Notes: generated by a model not told the origin, from the letters alone. Shown: positions 47,440-59,291, counted from the stretch's first letter. The stretch is DNA of 64,000 nt from Cristatella mucedo (GCA_009760855.2 WPIO01000043.1:2754501-2818500); one strand, 5' to 3'. Numbers and translations: made by a program.

Positions 47440-49800
47440 ATTGAGCACAAGCAACGTTGTCCTAATCTGGGGTCCCACGGTCAGTTGTGCTAGGCTTAAG
47501 CCTGTAGAGGTGCAAAGCTGCCTCCTTCTGGCTGTCTAAACTTGTTTATGGAGGAGTTTTCAGAGTTCCTCGCTAAAATAATTGTGTGTGACAGACCGTT
47601 AACGATTGTAGGAGACTTCAATAGTGATGTTGACAGCACGAGCATCTGCCAGGTTCGCATGTTTCTTTACTGTCTAGAAAATTTTGGTTTGGTCCAACAC
47701 GTTATTAAATACTACCCACATCGGCGGCCATATTCTAGATCTCTTGATTGCTAAAATTGTTCTCCCCACTGACCTTGTGGTGTGCCCACTAACCTTCTCA
47801 GATCATTGTTTGGTCTCGTTTACTGTGTTTGCTCCCTTTTACGTAGAGGGCGATATCGAACTTTTCCAACGACGAGTGTTACAAAGCATTGACATGGACA
47901 TGGACAATCTGAGACGCAGGTCTTCTTAATCTGCATTAAGACTGGCAGCCTCAATACCCTCACTGATGCAATGAACATGACACTCAGGAGCGCTCTAGAC
48001 AAGCATTCTCTCGCGTATTCTATCCGTGTTCAAGTCTTAAAGATTCCTTTCAGTTTACAAAAAACCTCCTACAGATGCACCGGAATAGGCACAGGCTTAA
48101 CGTCAATTCAAGAAATTGGGGTCAGATGCAGATCTAGTCAATTTGAACGGCTTTCTTCGAGTTTACACACAAAGCTGTAAAAAGCCAGGGCTGCCTTCTT
48201 CCTCCGAAAGCTGAATTCCTGCAGTCGGACCATAAACAGATTTATTTGGCTGAAAACCATTTACTGGCCAATGCTGAGAGGTCTCACTCCCCAGATATTA
48301 AGGGCTCTGCCAAAACTTTTCAGCCTTCTTTACTGAAAAAATGGTCACATTTGTGCCTCCATTAAGCCCCCTCTGACTAAAGCTATCGCGGTTTTACAAC
48401 CTGTGACCTACCTTAAAAGGTTCTCCGAGGTTTCTGCATGCAATGCAGCTACCCTAATAAGGTCTTGCAAAAGAAGCTCGTCTCCTGAAGAACATTTACC
48501 TTCGTCTCTGTGGTCTTCACTAGCAGACCATCTTAGCCCAGCCATAACCAAGATTTTTAATGCTTCTCTGGGAAAAGGGCTGATCCCAAAGTCCTCCATT
48601 TCGGCAATCGTTAGACATATACTTAAAAAGTATGGATTAGATACAAAGATCCTTGCACGCTTTTCTCCAGTTTTCCTTGTTCATTTCTTGTCAAAGATCC
48701 TTGAAAAATGATTGCTAAGCAGATGGCTGGACAGATTGAAAAAAATGAAAAGTCAGATACGTTTCAATCAAGGTTCAAGAAATAGCACTCCTCTGAAACT
48801 GTTCTCCTCTGCTTTAACAATGATATACTACGTGGCAACGACCGCTGGTATGTCACTGCCCTAGCTCTGCTAGATCTGTCTGCTGCCTTCGACACCATTT
48901 ATAACCAGGTTCTGCTTGAACTATAGAGAACATCGACCGGTCTGGCAGACGATGCACTGGCGTGGTTTAAATCGTACTTGTCTGACCGTGTTCAATCCGA
49001 GTCGTGTGGGGGTCAGGTCTCACACACGAGAAGGGTCACCTGTAAAGTTCCTCAGGGCTGTACTCTGTCCTTTGCTGTCCTCCATTTATACACAACCTCT
49101 GGGAAAAGTGATTAAGGCAAATATAATAGGATATCATTTTTATGCAGAAGATACTCAGCTGTATTTGCAATTCAAACTAACGGAATCTGCTACAGCAGCT
49201 GAGAAATTAAATGTTTGGCTTGCGGAAATTTTATCCTTGATGTCGGAAAACTTCCTTAAATTATGCGATAACAAAACCGAACTGCTGCTCATAGGACACC
49301 CTAACCGAGTGGCTGGTTTAAAAGACTTCGCTCTTCTAATAGGTAATGCAATTGTGCGATCATCACCGAGTGCTCCAAATTTAGATGTAATTTTTGACAA
49401 CTGCCTCAATATTGAAAGCTTCATTCAGAAGATTGCTGCTACAGCTAGCCATCACGACCGATCCCTATTGAAGATTAGAAGCTGTCCTCCACAGCAACTT
49501 GTAAAAAATTTAACCAGCTAATTAGTTCTGTCTCTGCTTGATTATTGTAATTTCCCTTTGGCTGGGCTACCAAAGAAAGCAATTTGGCGACTGCAGCTGA
49601 CTATGATTGCTGCTGGAAAGTTAGTCTTCAAGTCTCAGAGATTTGAACACGTGTCTCCTTCGCTATTTGAAATAGGATGGATGCAGGTTGAGCAAAGGGA
49701 ACATGTCAAAGTTCTTATGCTTATTATTCTTATGCTGACCCACAAAGCCCGCCTCGGCGGCAGATTTCACATCGACAAAATTTACAGTCCCCTCAAGGCG
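47440..49800 (+). mobile_element. LINE-B copy with endonuclease and RT remains
   Basis: The most complete LINE-B. Endonuclease end: TIVGDFNSDVDS near 47605-47640, GHILDLLIAKI near 47725 and CPLTFSDHCLVSF near 47780-47815, the GDFN and SDH motifs of AP-endonuclease-type LINE nucleases. RT: SLADHLSPAITKIFNASL, ALALLDLSAAFDTIYNQVLL near 48860-48910, WFKSYLSDRVQS, VPQGC-like near 49050, and the palm box YHFYAEDTQLYLQF (YADD changed to YAED) near 49130. C-terminal: SENFLKLCDNKTELLLIGHP, LDYCNFPLAGLPKKAIW and HVSPSLFEIGW to about 49790. Many stops and shifts; 3' non-coding end missing. Confidence 0.85.
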
Positions 49801-50154
49801 AATTCACTTTACCTAAGGATAAATAAGTAAGATTTCCCAAAACCACAATGGGAAAAATCGGTAGGCATTCCCTTTTACAGTGATATATTCAAGCATCGAG
49901 GTGGCAACGCTCGAAGAGGTGGCACAGCCCTCGTTAACTGCAGTGCCCTCATTGGCTGAGACATCTTCACAGGCAGTAAAGTTCGCAGAATCAGCATAGC
50001 CCCCATAGTCGATACAGCACTCAGAGATTGAAAACCATAGAGAGGCAGCTTTGCCTTCAGATGCCGCTTTGCCCGAAAATGCGGCAGCAGCAACGTCGGC
50101 TAAGAAGGCTTTTGGTTGTATTATTAACAAAAATGAATCCTCTCTAGCTTATGA
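49801..50154. other. Alanine-codon-rich unassigned tract
   Basis: The minus strand is open for 105 codons (50130-49813) with Ala/Ser bias; the plus strand shows EEVAQPSLTAVPSLAETSS-like text with stops. No family recognised; lies between two LINE-B pieces of opposite orientation. Confidence 0.3.
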
Positions 50155-50600
50155 TATTAATGTAATGTGTCTCTGTCTGTCGCTCCAAAAAGCCGTAAAT
50201 GCTATGTGGGAGTTACGCTGGTGAGTTTTGTATAGCTCACTCACAGCCTAAGCGGCTTTCGGAATGCGTACGGTAGCCAACAGACTTCGTCTCAAGCAAC
50301 AAAGAGAAAGTCGGAAGCATAACGGAGTCAGGAGAGCAGTTGGAGTAGTAAGTAGCACCGAGGTAGCAGCTCAGGGTTAAAACTGGAAACGATGGAAAAC
50401 TGTAGTAAAACTGGAAATGAAAAGGAGAGGACCGCTGGAAGCGATGAGCCATATTGGCAGCAGGAGATCAGTTGTCATTGAGTAAGATTCACGGAGGCGA
50501 GTTCAACAGTCTAGGGCCTGCAGAGCTGAAATTTTTGTCACCATCGGTCTTTAAGCGGAGGTATGGAACAGCTAATTTCGTGTACATACAGGACCTAATG
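50155..50600 (-). mobile_element. LINE-B 3' end
   Basis: Tail taatgtaatgtgtctctgtc, the hairpin (tcgctccaaaaagccgtaaa...gtgggagttac), cagcctaagcggctttcgga and cggaggcgagttcaacagtc. A 40-bp tggaaa-type local duplication lies at 50380-50430. Confidence 0.8.
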
Positions 50601-50689
50601 GCTCAGAGAGGCTAACTTCTGCCTGTGCCAACAAGGCTGTGGCGTGCGACGATTAAAGATAACAACTTTAATGCAGTCTAGCATTAGGA

Positions 50690-52650
50690 CCGCTGGTCAG
50701 TCAAATGGTAGTAGATGAGTTGCACAGTCGCTCCCGAATCGAAGATTCATGTACCTTCAAGCCATGGGGTAGAGGACATTCACGCCGATTACAAAAAGGA
50801 AGTAGACGAGTGAATCAAGGAAGGCAGGTTCCAACCATTCACTGGTCATTGTGGCGGCTGGACTCCTCTGATGGCCGTCCTACTGGCAAGCAAGGGCGAG
50901 CCGAGGCCCTCAATGAACTACAGAGAACAAAATCAGCTTGTCTCGAGTCGCACGGCTGGCGGCAATGTGTTTGGCACCAAGCTCTGACTTTTGAGACTGC
51001 ATAACTGACATGTGCAAAGCATACTTGCAAGTGCATGTTGACCCATCTCTCGGGCAATGTCAGCTCGTGGAGTACATGGGTCGCAGGTATTGCATAACGC
51101 GACTGGGATTTCGGACTTAATGTTGCCACCCAAAAATAACGATCTCGATCTTGACAAAGAATCTGTCCATGAACGAGTTCGGGCTGGCACTGATACGTTT
51201 GCTGACGATATTGTCCGAAACAGCTGTGTCTCAAATGCTAAGGAAGGCGACTTCCAGCCGACATTCAGTTTTGATGGGAAGCCACCGGAAAGCCTCGTTG
51301 ACGGACGGGTTCTCGGACTTCTCATATTCAGACCGAAGGAAGGTGAGGAGCTTCATTTGTTCTGTGATAACGTAGTGAGCCCAATGCCTGGCGCATTATC
51401 AAGACGGCAGCAATTTTCGTAGTGTGGTCAGCTTATTGATAATTTTCCAGTCGCAGGCTGGCTTCGTCGAGGATATAGTTAATTAGAGAGAGCCCCTGGC
51501 GACGTGGGTACGATTATGTTGTTTGTTCAAATTTCATAGCCATTGCAAGTGAATTACTGCTGCAGCGGCATGCCAGAGATCCAGTTTCAGGCAGTTGGAA
51601 TATTTCAAATTTGGATAGCGGTATCGTTTGGTGTGACCCCAGCAGCCTTTCGACCGTCGAGTGCTTAGATGTGGGATGAAGAATCGTAGAGGATGCCCTC
51701 GGCTAAGGAAATCTAATGACGTAACCCACACCAACCTTGCTGAGCCGGAAGCCGTCATCAATCGCTTCAATCTAACAATTGCTTTGTTCCTTTCGACAGG
51801 TAAAGATTGGGATAGTTTCAGAAACTGTTCATCGATGATTACGTTCGCTGCCGATTAGGGATAATCCTGTACAACCAGCAGCACAGGGAAGGCACTCATC
51901 AGACGCAGGATAGCATAGGTCGTCGACATGGTATGCTTCGGTAAATCTGGTGGGATTATCTGACGATAAAACCGAATAGCTAACCCGCCTCTGACAGAAG
52001 TGGGTGAAGGCTAATATAATAGGTCTCGCTTTCCAAGAGCAGGCGTCTTTGCTTGTGGTTAGCATGGACTGAAAAGTTTCCACATCATTCATCACTTTGG
52101 GGTAGATGGAAGATCCTACCTTGCATTTATTCGGCGAGAGGACATCGAAGCCGTCGTGAAGACTTGCCCTCAATGCAAGTCGATGGATCCTAAACTAGTT
52201 TCATTGAGTCCCAGTTTGCTGCATGTAAGCGAGAACTGGTAGTTCATCGCCTGCGACATATCACATTTTAAATGCCGAAAGTATCTGACAGTAGAAAAAT
52301 TGTGGACCCAGTCAATTCGCTATTTAGAAGTAAAACCGGATGAGCAAGAAAACTCATTGATGCACAGTCTTGATTAAATTTTTAAAGAGCAAAGCATTCC
52401 AAAGCAATCGGTCGTAGATAATGGTGCAAGATTTTGCTCCACATGTCTGTACAGTCTTTGCGTTCGTTGGGGCATGGAGCCTACCTACGCTTGTGCTTAT
52501 TAAATCTTCTGGCAACGAAATGTTTAGCGAAATTATAAGACCATAAAGGAAATGGCTGCTTCCACCGGAAAAGACCTCTAGAATATGTTTGATTGGTAAA
52601 ATATCTCGCCAAAAACAGGGTTGGACGAGGAATTGGTGCCCAGCCGACGG
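50690..52650 (+). mobile_element. Ty3-like LTR retrotransposon pol fragment (RT end, RNase H, integrase)
   Basis: RT palm end at 51190-51215 (TDTFADDIV), LVDGRVLGLLIF near 51295, then after one stop CGQLIDNFPVAGWLR near 51425-51465, an RT/RNase H junction signature of one Ty3-like clade. Integrase: zinc-finger end CPQCKSMDP near 52165, FIACDISHFK near 52245 and VVDNGARFCS near 52410-52440, then SGNEM near 52510. The integrase first and second aspartates are visible, the rest is frameshifted. No LTR or gag recognised. Ends where a LINE-A copy begins near 52660. Clearly defective. Confidence 0.75.
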
Positions 52651-52659
52651 CTATTCTCG

Positions 52660-53440
52660 TATGAGTGGTTTCGTTTCAATTCGGGCTTGTTTTGATAAAG
52701 ATACCACATCTAAGTTGGTCCATGCATTCGTGACATCCCGACTCGACTTCTGCAACTCACTGCTTACTGGCCTACCAGCATGTGCGATCAGGCGATTGCA
52801 GCTGGTGCTAAACTCGGCAGCTAGACTTGTCTGCCATGAGCGTTGCAGTTGCCACATTACTCCACTTCTCGCCGACCTGCACTGGCTACCAGTCAAGCAA
52901 CGGATTGACTTCAAGGTTTTGTCGCTCACTTTTAGGTCCCTTCATTCTATGGCTCCAGCCTATCGCTCAGATATACTACCCCATCAGGCCAAGCATCGTA
53001 CCACCAGGTTTTCGGAATCCATCAATCTACAAATACCTAGTACAAACCTTAAATCCTTTGGAGACCGTGCATTTAGTTCATATGCTCCCAAAGCCTGGAA
53101 CTACCTCCCAACCTGCGTCAAAGCATCCCCTGACCTGACCACATTTAGAAGGAACCTAAAAACACACCTATTTAGGACAGCATTTAGTGGGTCCCTGTGA
53201 TTCGTCCTCGATGTGCCTATGGGTGCTGACACTGCGCATGGTGCCACTAACCACATTTGCATGCTGACCCTGTGCATGTCACCCCTAACCATATTAATCC
53301 TTTCGTTTGTTTTTCAAGCATGATTTTACTTACCATTCAGTCACATTTCACCTTGGAGCAAATGTGAAGCGCCTAGAGAGAGATTAAGTTCTCTGAGGGC
53401 GCTTTATCAAGTGAATTAGTATTATTATTATTGTTATTGT
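52660..53440 (+). mobile_element. LINE-A copy, complete C-terminal domain and 3' end
   Basis: A frame to 53200 carries [59 protein letters not shown] and [18 protein letters not shown] to the natural stop. Then the 3' non-coding region, the hairpin AAGCGCC...GGGCGCTT at 53365-53406 and an (ATT)n/(TTG)n tail. A good reference for the LINE-A 3' end. Inserted at or next to the end of the Ty3-like pol fragment. Confidence 0.88.
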
Positions 53441-53535
53441 TATGCTGTGAGTGGGCTGTACAAAACTCTGCTGCATAACAGCCAAATTGTCTTTATGACT
53501 TTGTGGAGTTAAAAAAGGATGGACATTACATTTAA
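53441..53535 (+). mobile_element. LINE-B 3' end fragment
   Basis: gctgtgagtgggctgtacaa, aactctgctgcataacagcc and tttatgactttgtggagtta, ending in a ggacattacattt tail. Terminal hairpin only, directly after a LINE-A tail. Confidence 0.75.
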
Positions 53536-53762
53536 TTATGCCTGGCCAGAAGTTTCACTCCTGCAAGCAGCTAAGGGTCTTCAGGGCGCCCAAATGTGCT
53601 CCAAATACGCAGCCGTTTTCAAGTGCAGCCGCAGGACAGCAGGTGCCGCCAGCTGCTTATGGTGCCTTTCTGCGACGGTCCGATAGAGACGTTTCCGTTC
53701 GGGAGCAGAACGAACCACGAGCTAGGATCGTCAAGGTATTGTCTCTGCCCTTGTGTGCAGTT

Positions 53763-54203
53763 TCAGACATCGTTCCCTTGCAACGAATCCATTAGGCAGT
53801 GCAGCAACGGATCGTTCAACTGCATTTTCCTCAAGTAGGCTACGGCAGCCTCGGTTGTAACTACAGTGCCTGCGAAGCCAGCAGGAGCAGGCTCTTGCAA
53901 ACGTAACAACCCATCCTTATAGGCATTACCATTTCCATAACGATATTTCAACTCCATATCGTATTCCTGTAGCTCCATCGCCCTGTTAGCTAAGCGCCGA
54001 GATTTGCGATTCCTTTTAGGAACACACACCAAAAGCTGCTTGTCAGTCAGGACAGAGAACCGGAGACAAATAGCGTACCCTCGAAAGTTGCTCACAGCCA
54101 CTACGAAAGCTAATGCATCCAGCTCAATGGTGGAATAATTTCGTTTGGCCTTGTCAAGAAATCTGCTGAAATAGGCTACTGCACGCTCCTTCCCATCAGC
54201 CAC
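53763..54203 (-). pseudogene. Ty3 RNase H remnant
   Basis: A 146-codon frame, MADGKERAVAYFSRFLDKAK then NYSTIELDALAFVVAVSNF and FSVLTDKQLL. The E-L-D-A and T-D-x-x-x-L motifs are those of Ty3 RNase H; the tether LKYRYGNGNAYKDGLLRL follows. It ends at a stop before any integrase. Position directly after RT on the same strand confirms the element. Confidence 0.8.
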
Positions 54204-54379
54204 TTTCCCGAGAACAGCCCTTAGGGCAATACCAGTAGCATCAGTACTTAGTGCAAATGGTGTAATAATGTCTTGGAACCAAAGAATCGGCTTGGCACAC
54301 AGCCGGTCCCAAACATCTTTGAAGGAACGTTACCATTCCCCTATACCCCAGGAAGCACTCACCTTTCCGAAGCAGGTTG

Positions 54380-55080
54380 TTAAGCGAGACAGCGATTTAT
54401 TTTCACAAGCCCTGCCACAAAATGTTTGTAATGTGAGGTCAGTTCAAGGAGCCGCCTGACACCATGGGCATCCCTGGGCGGCGGGTACTGCACAATCTTC
54501 TCCACATTCCCAGGATCTGGCAACACGTCGTCCACGGACAGTACATGCCCCAGACACTGCACTTTGTCCCCGACGAATTGGCATTTTGAGGGTTTGATCT
54601 TGTAACCATTTGCCCTCATCCTATCAAGAATCTACATAAGCCAAATAAGATGCTCCTCAAAGCTCTGTGAAAAGACCAATGCGTCATCAATGTAACTGAG
54701 GCAAGTAGTCCATTGAAGACCCAATGGCACGAAGTCCAGGGCTCGCTGAAACGTACCTATAGCATTGTATAGCCCAAAGCTCATCTTCCTAAACTGTCAC
54801 TGCCAAATTTATGTCACGAAGGCAGTCTTTGCCTTATCCTCAGGGTGCATCGCTATCTGCCAGTACCCTGGAACCAAGTCAACAGTGCTGAAGTATTGGG
54901 CACCCTCTAACTATTGACCCACCTCGTCTGACCGAGGTAATGGGTAGCTGTCCTTAACCGTTACCGAGTTAAGCTGCCTATAATTGACACAATACAGATA
55001 GGTACCATCCTTCTTCTTGACTAGTAGCACAAGGCATCTCCATCAGCTGCACGACTTTTCAATTTACACCGGCTTCGAGC
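54380..55080 (-). pseudogene. Ty3 reverse transcriptase remnant
   Basis: In order: [20 protein letters not shown] near 55000-54940, YFSTVDLVPGYWQIAMHPED near 54890-54830, KMSFGLYNAIGTFQRALDFV near 54790-54730, YIDDALVFSQSFEEHL near 54690-54640 and the thumb/connection GYKIKPSKCQFV to YKHFVAGLVK (54600-54400). The YIDD box has both aspartates. Internal stops at the DEVGQ*, WQ*QFRK and LM*IL positions inactivate it. Confidence 0.8.
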
Positions 55081-55589
55081 ATGTCACATACCTGATTGTC
55101 TAATTCGGACCACAGTGCCTACGACACAGGATACGACCCGGCCCGATCGGCCTCAAACTCCCGGTGTCTGTCGGGTGCTGCACCTGTTCTAGCAGGCCGA
55201 GGTCTAAGCTCCTACTACAGAATAATCAATCAGGAGATCTGGCAGCAGCTGCTGCTCCTGTCAGATCTCACAGCAGCTGCTGCTCACATGGTTTGAAGCT
55301 AGTTACTGAAAGATCAAACTCAAACGCACCCAATACCACTTCTCTAACCTACTTCAGTGGCTGCCCCCTTGCACCTCAGCCCTGGACTTGACTAGAAGCA
55401 GACTCACAATACTCAGCTTCTGCTCAGCATCAGTCGGACAGGACAGTGGCCAATATTAATGGGCCTCACTGGGACCAAGCTCTGCGGTACGACTACTGCC
55501 GTAGCTGCCGCCAGACCCAGCTTTGCCGGACTCCCTTCGTTGGGCTTGAATAGCCACTCAGTCTCTAATGCAGTTGTCACAGGACATTT

Positions 55590-56010
55590 GAACTACTGCT
55601 AGCCCGTAGGTGCAATATCTAGGTCATCTGGCACTCACATCAATCTCAGGTGGGTCACAGGAGTGGTTACTCCTCAGATTTATTGTTAAGGTCCAGATTG
55701 CTGCTACACCTTTCTCGTAGTCAAGATTAAGAAAGGTAAGTTTGCTGAGGAAGTCAGTCCCTAGTAGCACCGGAAACGAACTGCCTTTGGCTACTATGCA
55801 CTACGTGCCTTCTTACCAACTTTGCCATTGTGTTAAGGACACTGGCTGTGCCTTAGATATCCGGTGCTGCCCCGGTCGCCCTGACAGACTTCATGGTGGA
55901 CTTCCTCAACCACAAGCCCCAGGCCGTGGAATACCTTGCATCAAGAAATGAGATCTTGGTACCAAAATAAAAAAGTGCAGCTACATTACGGCCGTCTACC
56001 TGAAGTCCCG
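55590..56010 (-). pseudogene. Ty3 aspartic protease remnant
   Basis: A minus frame near 56030-55870 reads LQVDGRNVAALFYFGTKISF. Family proteases have A-L-hydrophobic-D-T-G-A; here D-T-G has become Y-F-G, so the catalytic Asp is gone. Stops follow. Lies between gag-like and RT regions, as expected. Confidence 0.6.
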
Positions 56011-57455
56011 ATGCAGAGGTAAGCATGCCCTTCCGATCCTCACGACCTTCGCAGACCTGTTTAACCCGTGAAAGTCTTTCCTGAAGGTTTGTGGCACTCT
56101 AAGCATACTTGCTTTTAGTGCAGATTAGACTTTCCCAGTCCCCCATCTAATGGTAGCCTCTTTGCTTGTCATAATCTCCCGACAGGGAGCCGCATATCAG
56201 AGACAGCTACCTGATCGGCTGCTAGACTGTACCTGCCCCTCCTCCTTCCCGTACCTGCTCTCTAAATACTCGGGCGGCCTATACCTGCCTCAAATTTGTT
56301 GTCTATTTACTGTATATCACCCCTTTCAGCCACTCCTAGGTCTGGTAGCCGCTTTCCTTGAAGCTAGCATTGCTCGATACTCGAATAATGGCTGGAACTG
56401 GGCACCCAGGTGTTCATTGGTGACCACCGTGCTGATCGCCACCTCATGCTGACACATCTCCCTCGGCCCTGTTACCCAGTGTTTACTGCCCCATATTCCA
56501 GCCTGCTTCAGCCTTTCAAGGGCTTCCCAACACTCAGAATCTTGCAGGGCTTCCTCAAGGCTGTGACACCCATGGCGGTGTACATGCTTGCCTACGTGTG
56601 GGTTCAGGCAGTGCACAAAAATAAAAGCAGTACCCAGTCGAGGTGTGTGGCAGCCTTAGTTTGGTACGCAATGTCCACATATTTTAAGATGAGCTTGCAA
56701 AAGTCAAACGTGCTTTAACGTGTTTTGCTGAGGTGCCTGTTTCGTGGCACGTGAGCTCATCCTAGCTGCCTCCTACCACCCACTCTGCTCAAAGGTATTC
56801 ATTAGTGCCTCTACTAGTTGTTACAGGGTCTAATAAGTACCTGGTGACTCTCTCTAGTGAACACCCTTGTAGCTCTACCCTCATAAACATTCCCAGCTTA
56901 TCCTGCTGGATATCACTAAACTAACCACAGCTCTTCGCGAACACACAAAAACTTGTGTACCGGTTCTAGAAATATTCACTCCAGTCACCACGGATCTGCC
57001 CATCTCGAGCCGCCAGGCTGAACGTGTTATGGAATGACCATCTGCTTGCTAGGAAAAACAGCCGGACCAAAATCCGGGGTTTCTGCAGGCTTGCTTATAG
57101 GTTGACCCTTCATGTTCAGACCAGATACGAGTCACCTCATCTAAACAGGCTTAATCACACGGGGGGGGGGTTTGCCAGTCTTTGAACCATAGTACGCCTC
57201 CTGATCTATTTAATAGGTGGGATAACCGCTTTCGGTCATTAATGCATTGGTTCTATCGATGTTGCTATACCATAACTCAAGTGAAGTCGAGCCGACCGAT
57301 CCAAACTCAAGACACCAAACCCATTACCGAATGGATGAGCCAGGCATGTAGGTCATAAGCTACTCTTAGAACATACAAGTAACTAACGCATATACGATAC
57401 GTCGCAAATATGAAGAAGGTTGCTAAAATGTTCGTCACTGCAAGGGTCACCAAAA

Positions 57456-58055
57456 TGTAGCCGAGTTCATGCGTGCTAGCCTGTTCTCACTAGGACCCCC
57501 TACTATATATGTCCATTCTTAGTTAGTAGGCGGTCCTTCCTGCAACAGTGGTCCACAGGTGATCGATCAGGTACACAGCACATTATATAATACTAATGCA
57601 TGTGCTGTACAAGGGGCAAACTTAACAAGTCTGCAGAGGAAGGTCCTATGCAAGGTCAAGATGAAGCTGCCTAGCGGGGCACAAGATAATAATAATAATA
57701 ATTCACGTGATAAAGCCCCCTCAGAGAACTTAATCTCTCTCTAGGCGCTTTTATGAAGCCGAAAGCGTGAACAAAAGTGTTGGATCCAGAGTCGGCTTCT
57801 ACAGTCACATGGTCGCAGCACTCAGTTCCATCAGCACAAGCCTACGCCATCCAAGACCCTGCAAGCTGAGTACTCTGCGATAGAAGGAGTGGACATCAAC
57901 AACCGTCGAGAGCTTCTGCTAGAGAGCCCGAAAATGCTATCCTAAGTTCCTGTCCTCTGGCCTCTGGGAGCTGACCCTAGGCTTTGCCCTTTTAGGGCAA
58001 GGCAACGTCCAGCCAACATATCGATTGTCAGTTGCTCTGCCTATACTGAGGTGCA
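57456..58055 (-). repeat. 5' LTR of the CsRn1-like element, with a small insertion
   Basis: Ends TG...CA. Aligns along its length to the inverse of 25189-25715. It is 600 bp long because a LINE-A tail of about 66 bp (57687-57752) sits in it; without that the length is close to the 527-bp solo LTR. Confidence 0.85.
57687..57752 (-). mobile_element. LINE-A (or SINE2) tail-only insertion in the LTR
   Basis: (ATA)n then cacgtgataaagccccctca and gagaacttaatctctctcta, ggcgctttt: hairpin and tail only. It is absent from the solo LTR, so it is younger than this LTR. Confidence 0.8.
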
Positions 58056-59291
58056 GCTTATTAATGACGACTAAACTAGCCTCTTTGAGGTACTATACAC
58101 AAAGTCGCTGCAGTTTCACCTAGGTGCCAAAATCTTTGGTTCCACAATAACGTCCTGAAGATGTTACACTGTTCTACATTTACCACTAAGCAGGTCTGGC
58201 TCGATGGAGTGCTGCAAACGTCGGATGTGCTCTATATATAAGCCATGACAGTGAATGGAAGAAAGGCTCACCATGATTGGCTAAGACTCAAGCTGAAAAC
58301 TCGATGTGAATACTGACTTGATATCTTTTCACAGGGCCACTTCTTGGAAGGTGGTTCCTATACTTTGACACAAGACAACCTGGTCGCCTTTTCATGATTG
58401 CACCATATGCCATCTCCCCAATAGCCTAATGGTTTAAATCATACCAAGAAACAGTATCCTAATAAAACCATAACATTTGAACACCAGCAGGTGTGTTCTA
58501 GCCTATTGTACCAGTTGTCTTCGTAGACGGCACTAAAGATCTGTAAACAGCAACAAATAATGAACTGATATAATCCACTTGGCCGACTGTCTAGGTTGTG
58601 GGCACACACTTCACTAGGAATTTCTAGTCCTCTTTGTGGTGGCTTTACTGTAGTCTGATTGTTTCTCTTAGTACTTATTTAGTCCTGCCAAGCAGCTGTC
58701 GATGAATAGTGCCAGATGCTGTACAGGAGCTGCTATGCTTCGGCCGAGCCCCGAGCAGATTTCGTGTGTCTAAAAGCTGCTGTGATATTGCCCTAACGTC
58801 AGACGGTCGACTGCTACTGGCGATGGACATGCTAGGTCTAGTCGAATTGGGCTTGAGTGGCAAGCAGCTGAGCCACTGGGTTCCAACTAATACTCCTGTG
58901 CGAGACAACGCCGTTGTCGGTGCCGTCAACGTTTTTAGTGACTTTCGGGTGGCCGTGGACATGACGTTCTCGAGGCTGGTGGTGCTGATGCGACGCAGCA
59001 GCAGCCAAGCTGTGCCGAGTGGCTGCAGTGCATGGACCGACGATATGCACCTGGACCTGCAGCTCAACTAGCCCTCGTGGCAGCTGTTAGTACACTCTGG
59101 CATTATCGTCACGACTCAATCTGACGTGGAAGCTGATTGATTGGTTACCAGGCGTCACCTGGTGTTGGCCAAGCCGAGCTGCTCGAATTCACATCTCAGG
59201 CAGAAGCTGGACCATGGTATCCGGAGCATAGTGGTGGTCCAGTCACGAGCAGCCAATGTAGCCTGTGAAAGCACAACCCTGGTGACGGACG

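Larger units (their letters stand above)
53536..58055 (-). mobile_element. CsRn1-like Ty3 retrotransposon, 5' LTR through RNase H
   Basis: Minus strand, 5' to 3': LTR (58055-57456), primer-binding-site-like TGGTGACCC (57452-57444), gag-like region to about 56000, protease, RT, RNase H, then truncation near 53540 beside LINE scraps, so integrase and 3' LTR are absent. Gag shows HCLNPHVGKHVHRHG and repeated stops. The primer site matches the 3' end of tRNA-Trp, as used by CsRn1-type elements of flatworms and other invertebrates. Clade membership is inferred from that site and the RT text; a phylogeny was not possible. The solo LTR at 25189-25715 belongs to the same family. Confidence 0.8.

Noticed and set aside
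58675-59071. 120-codon plus and 130-codon minus frames
   Set aside because: Both strands open in a GC-rich patch; a faint resemblance of the minus frame to Ty3 protease-RT linker text (LLDTRNLL) was too short to call.
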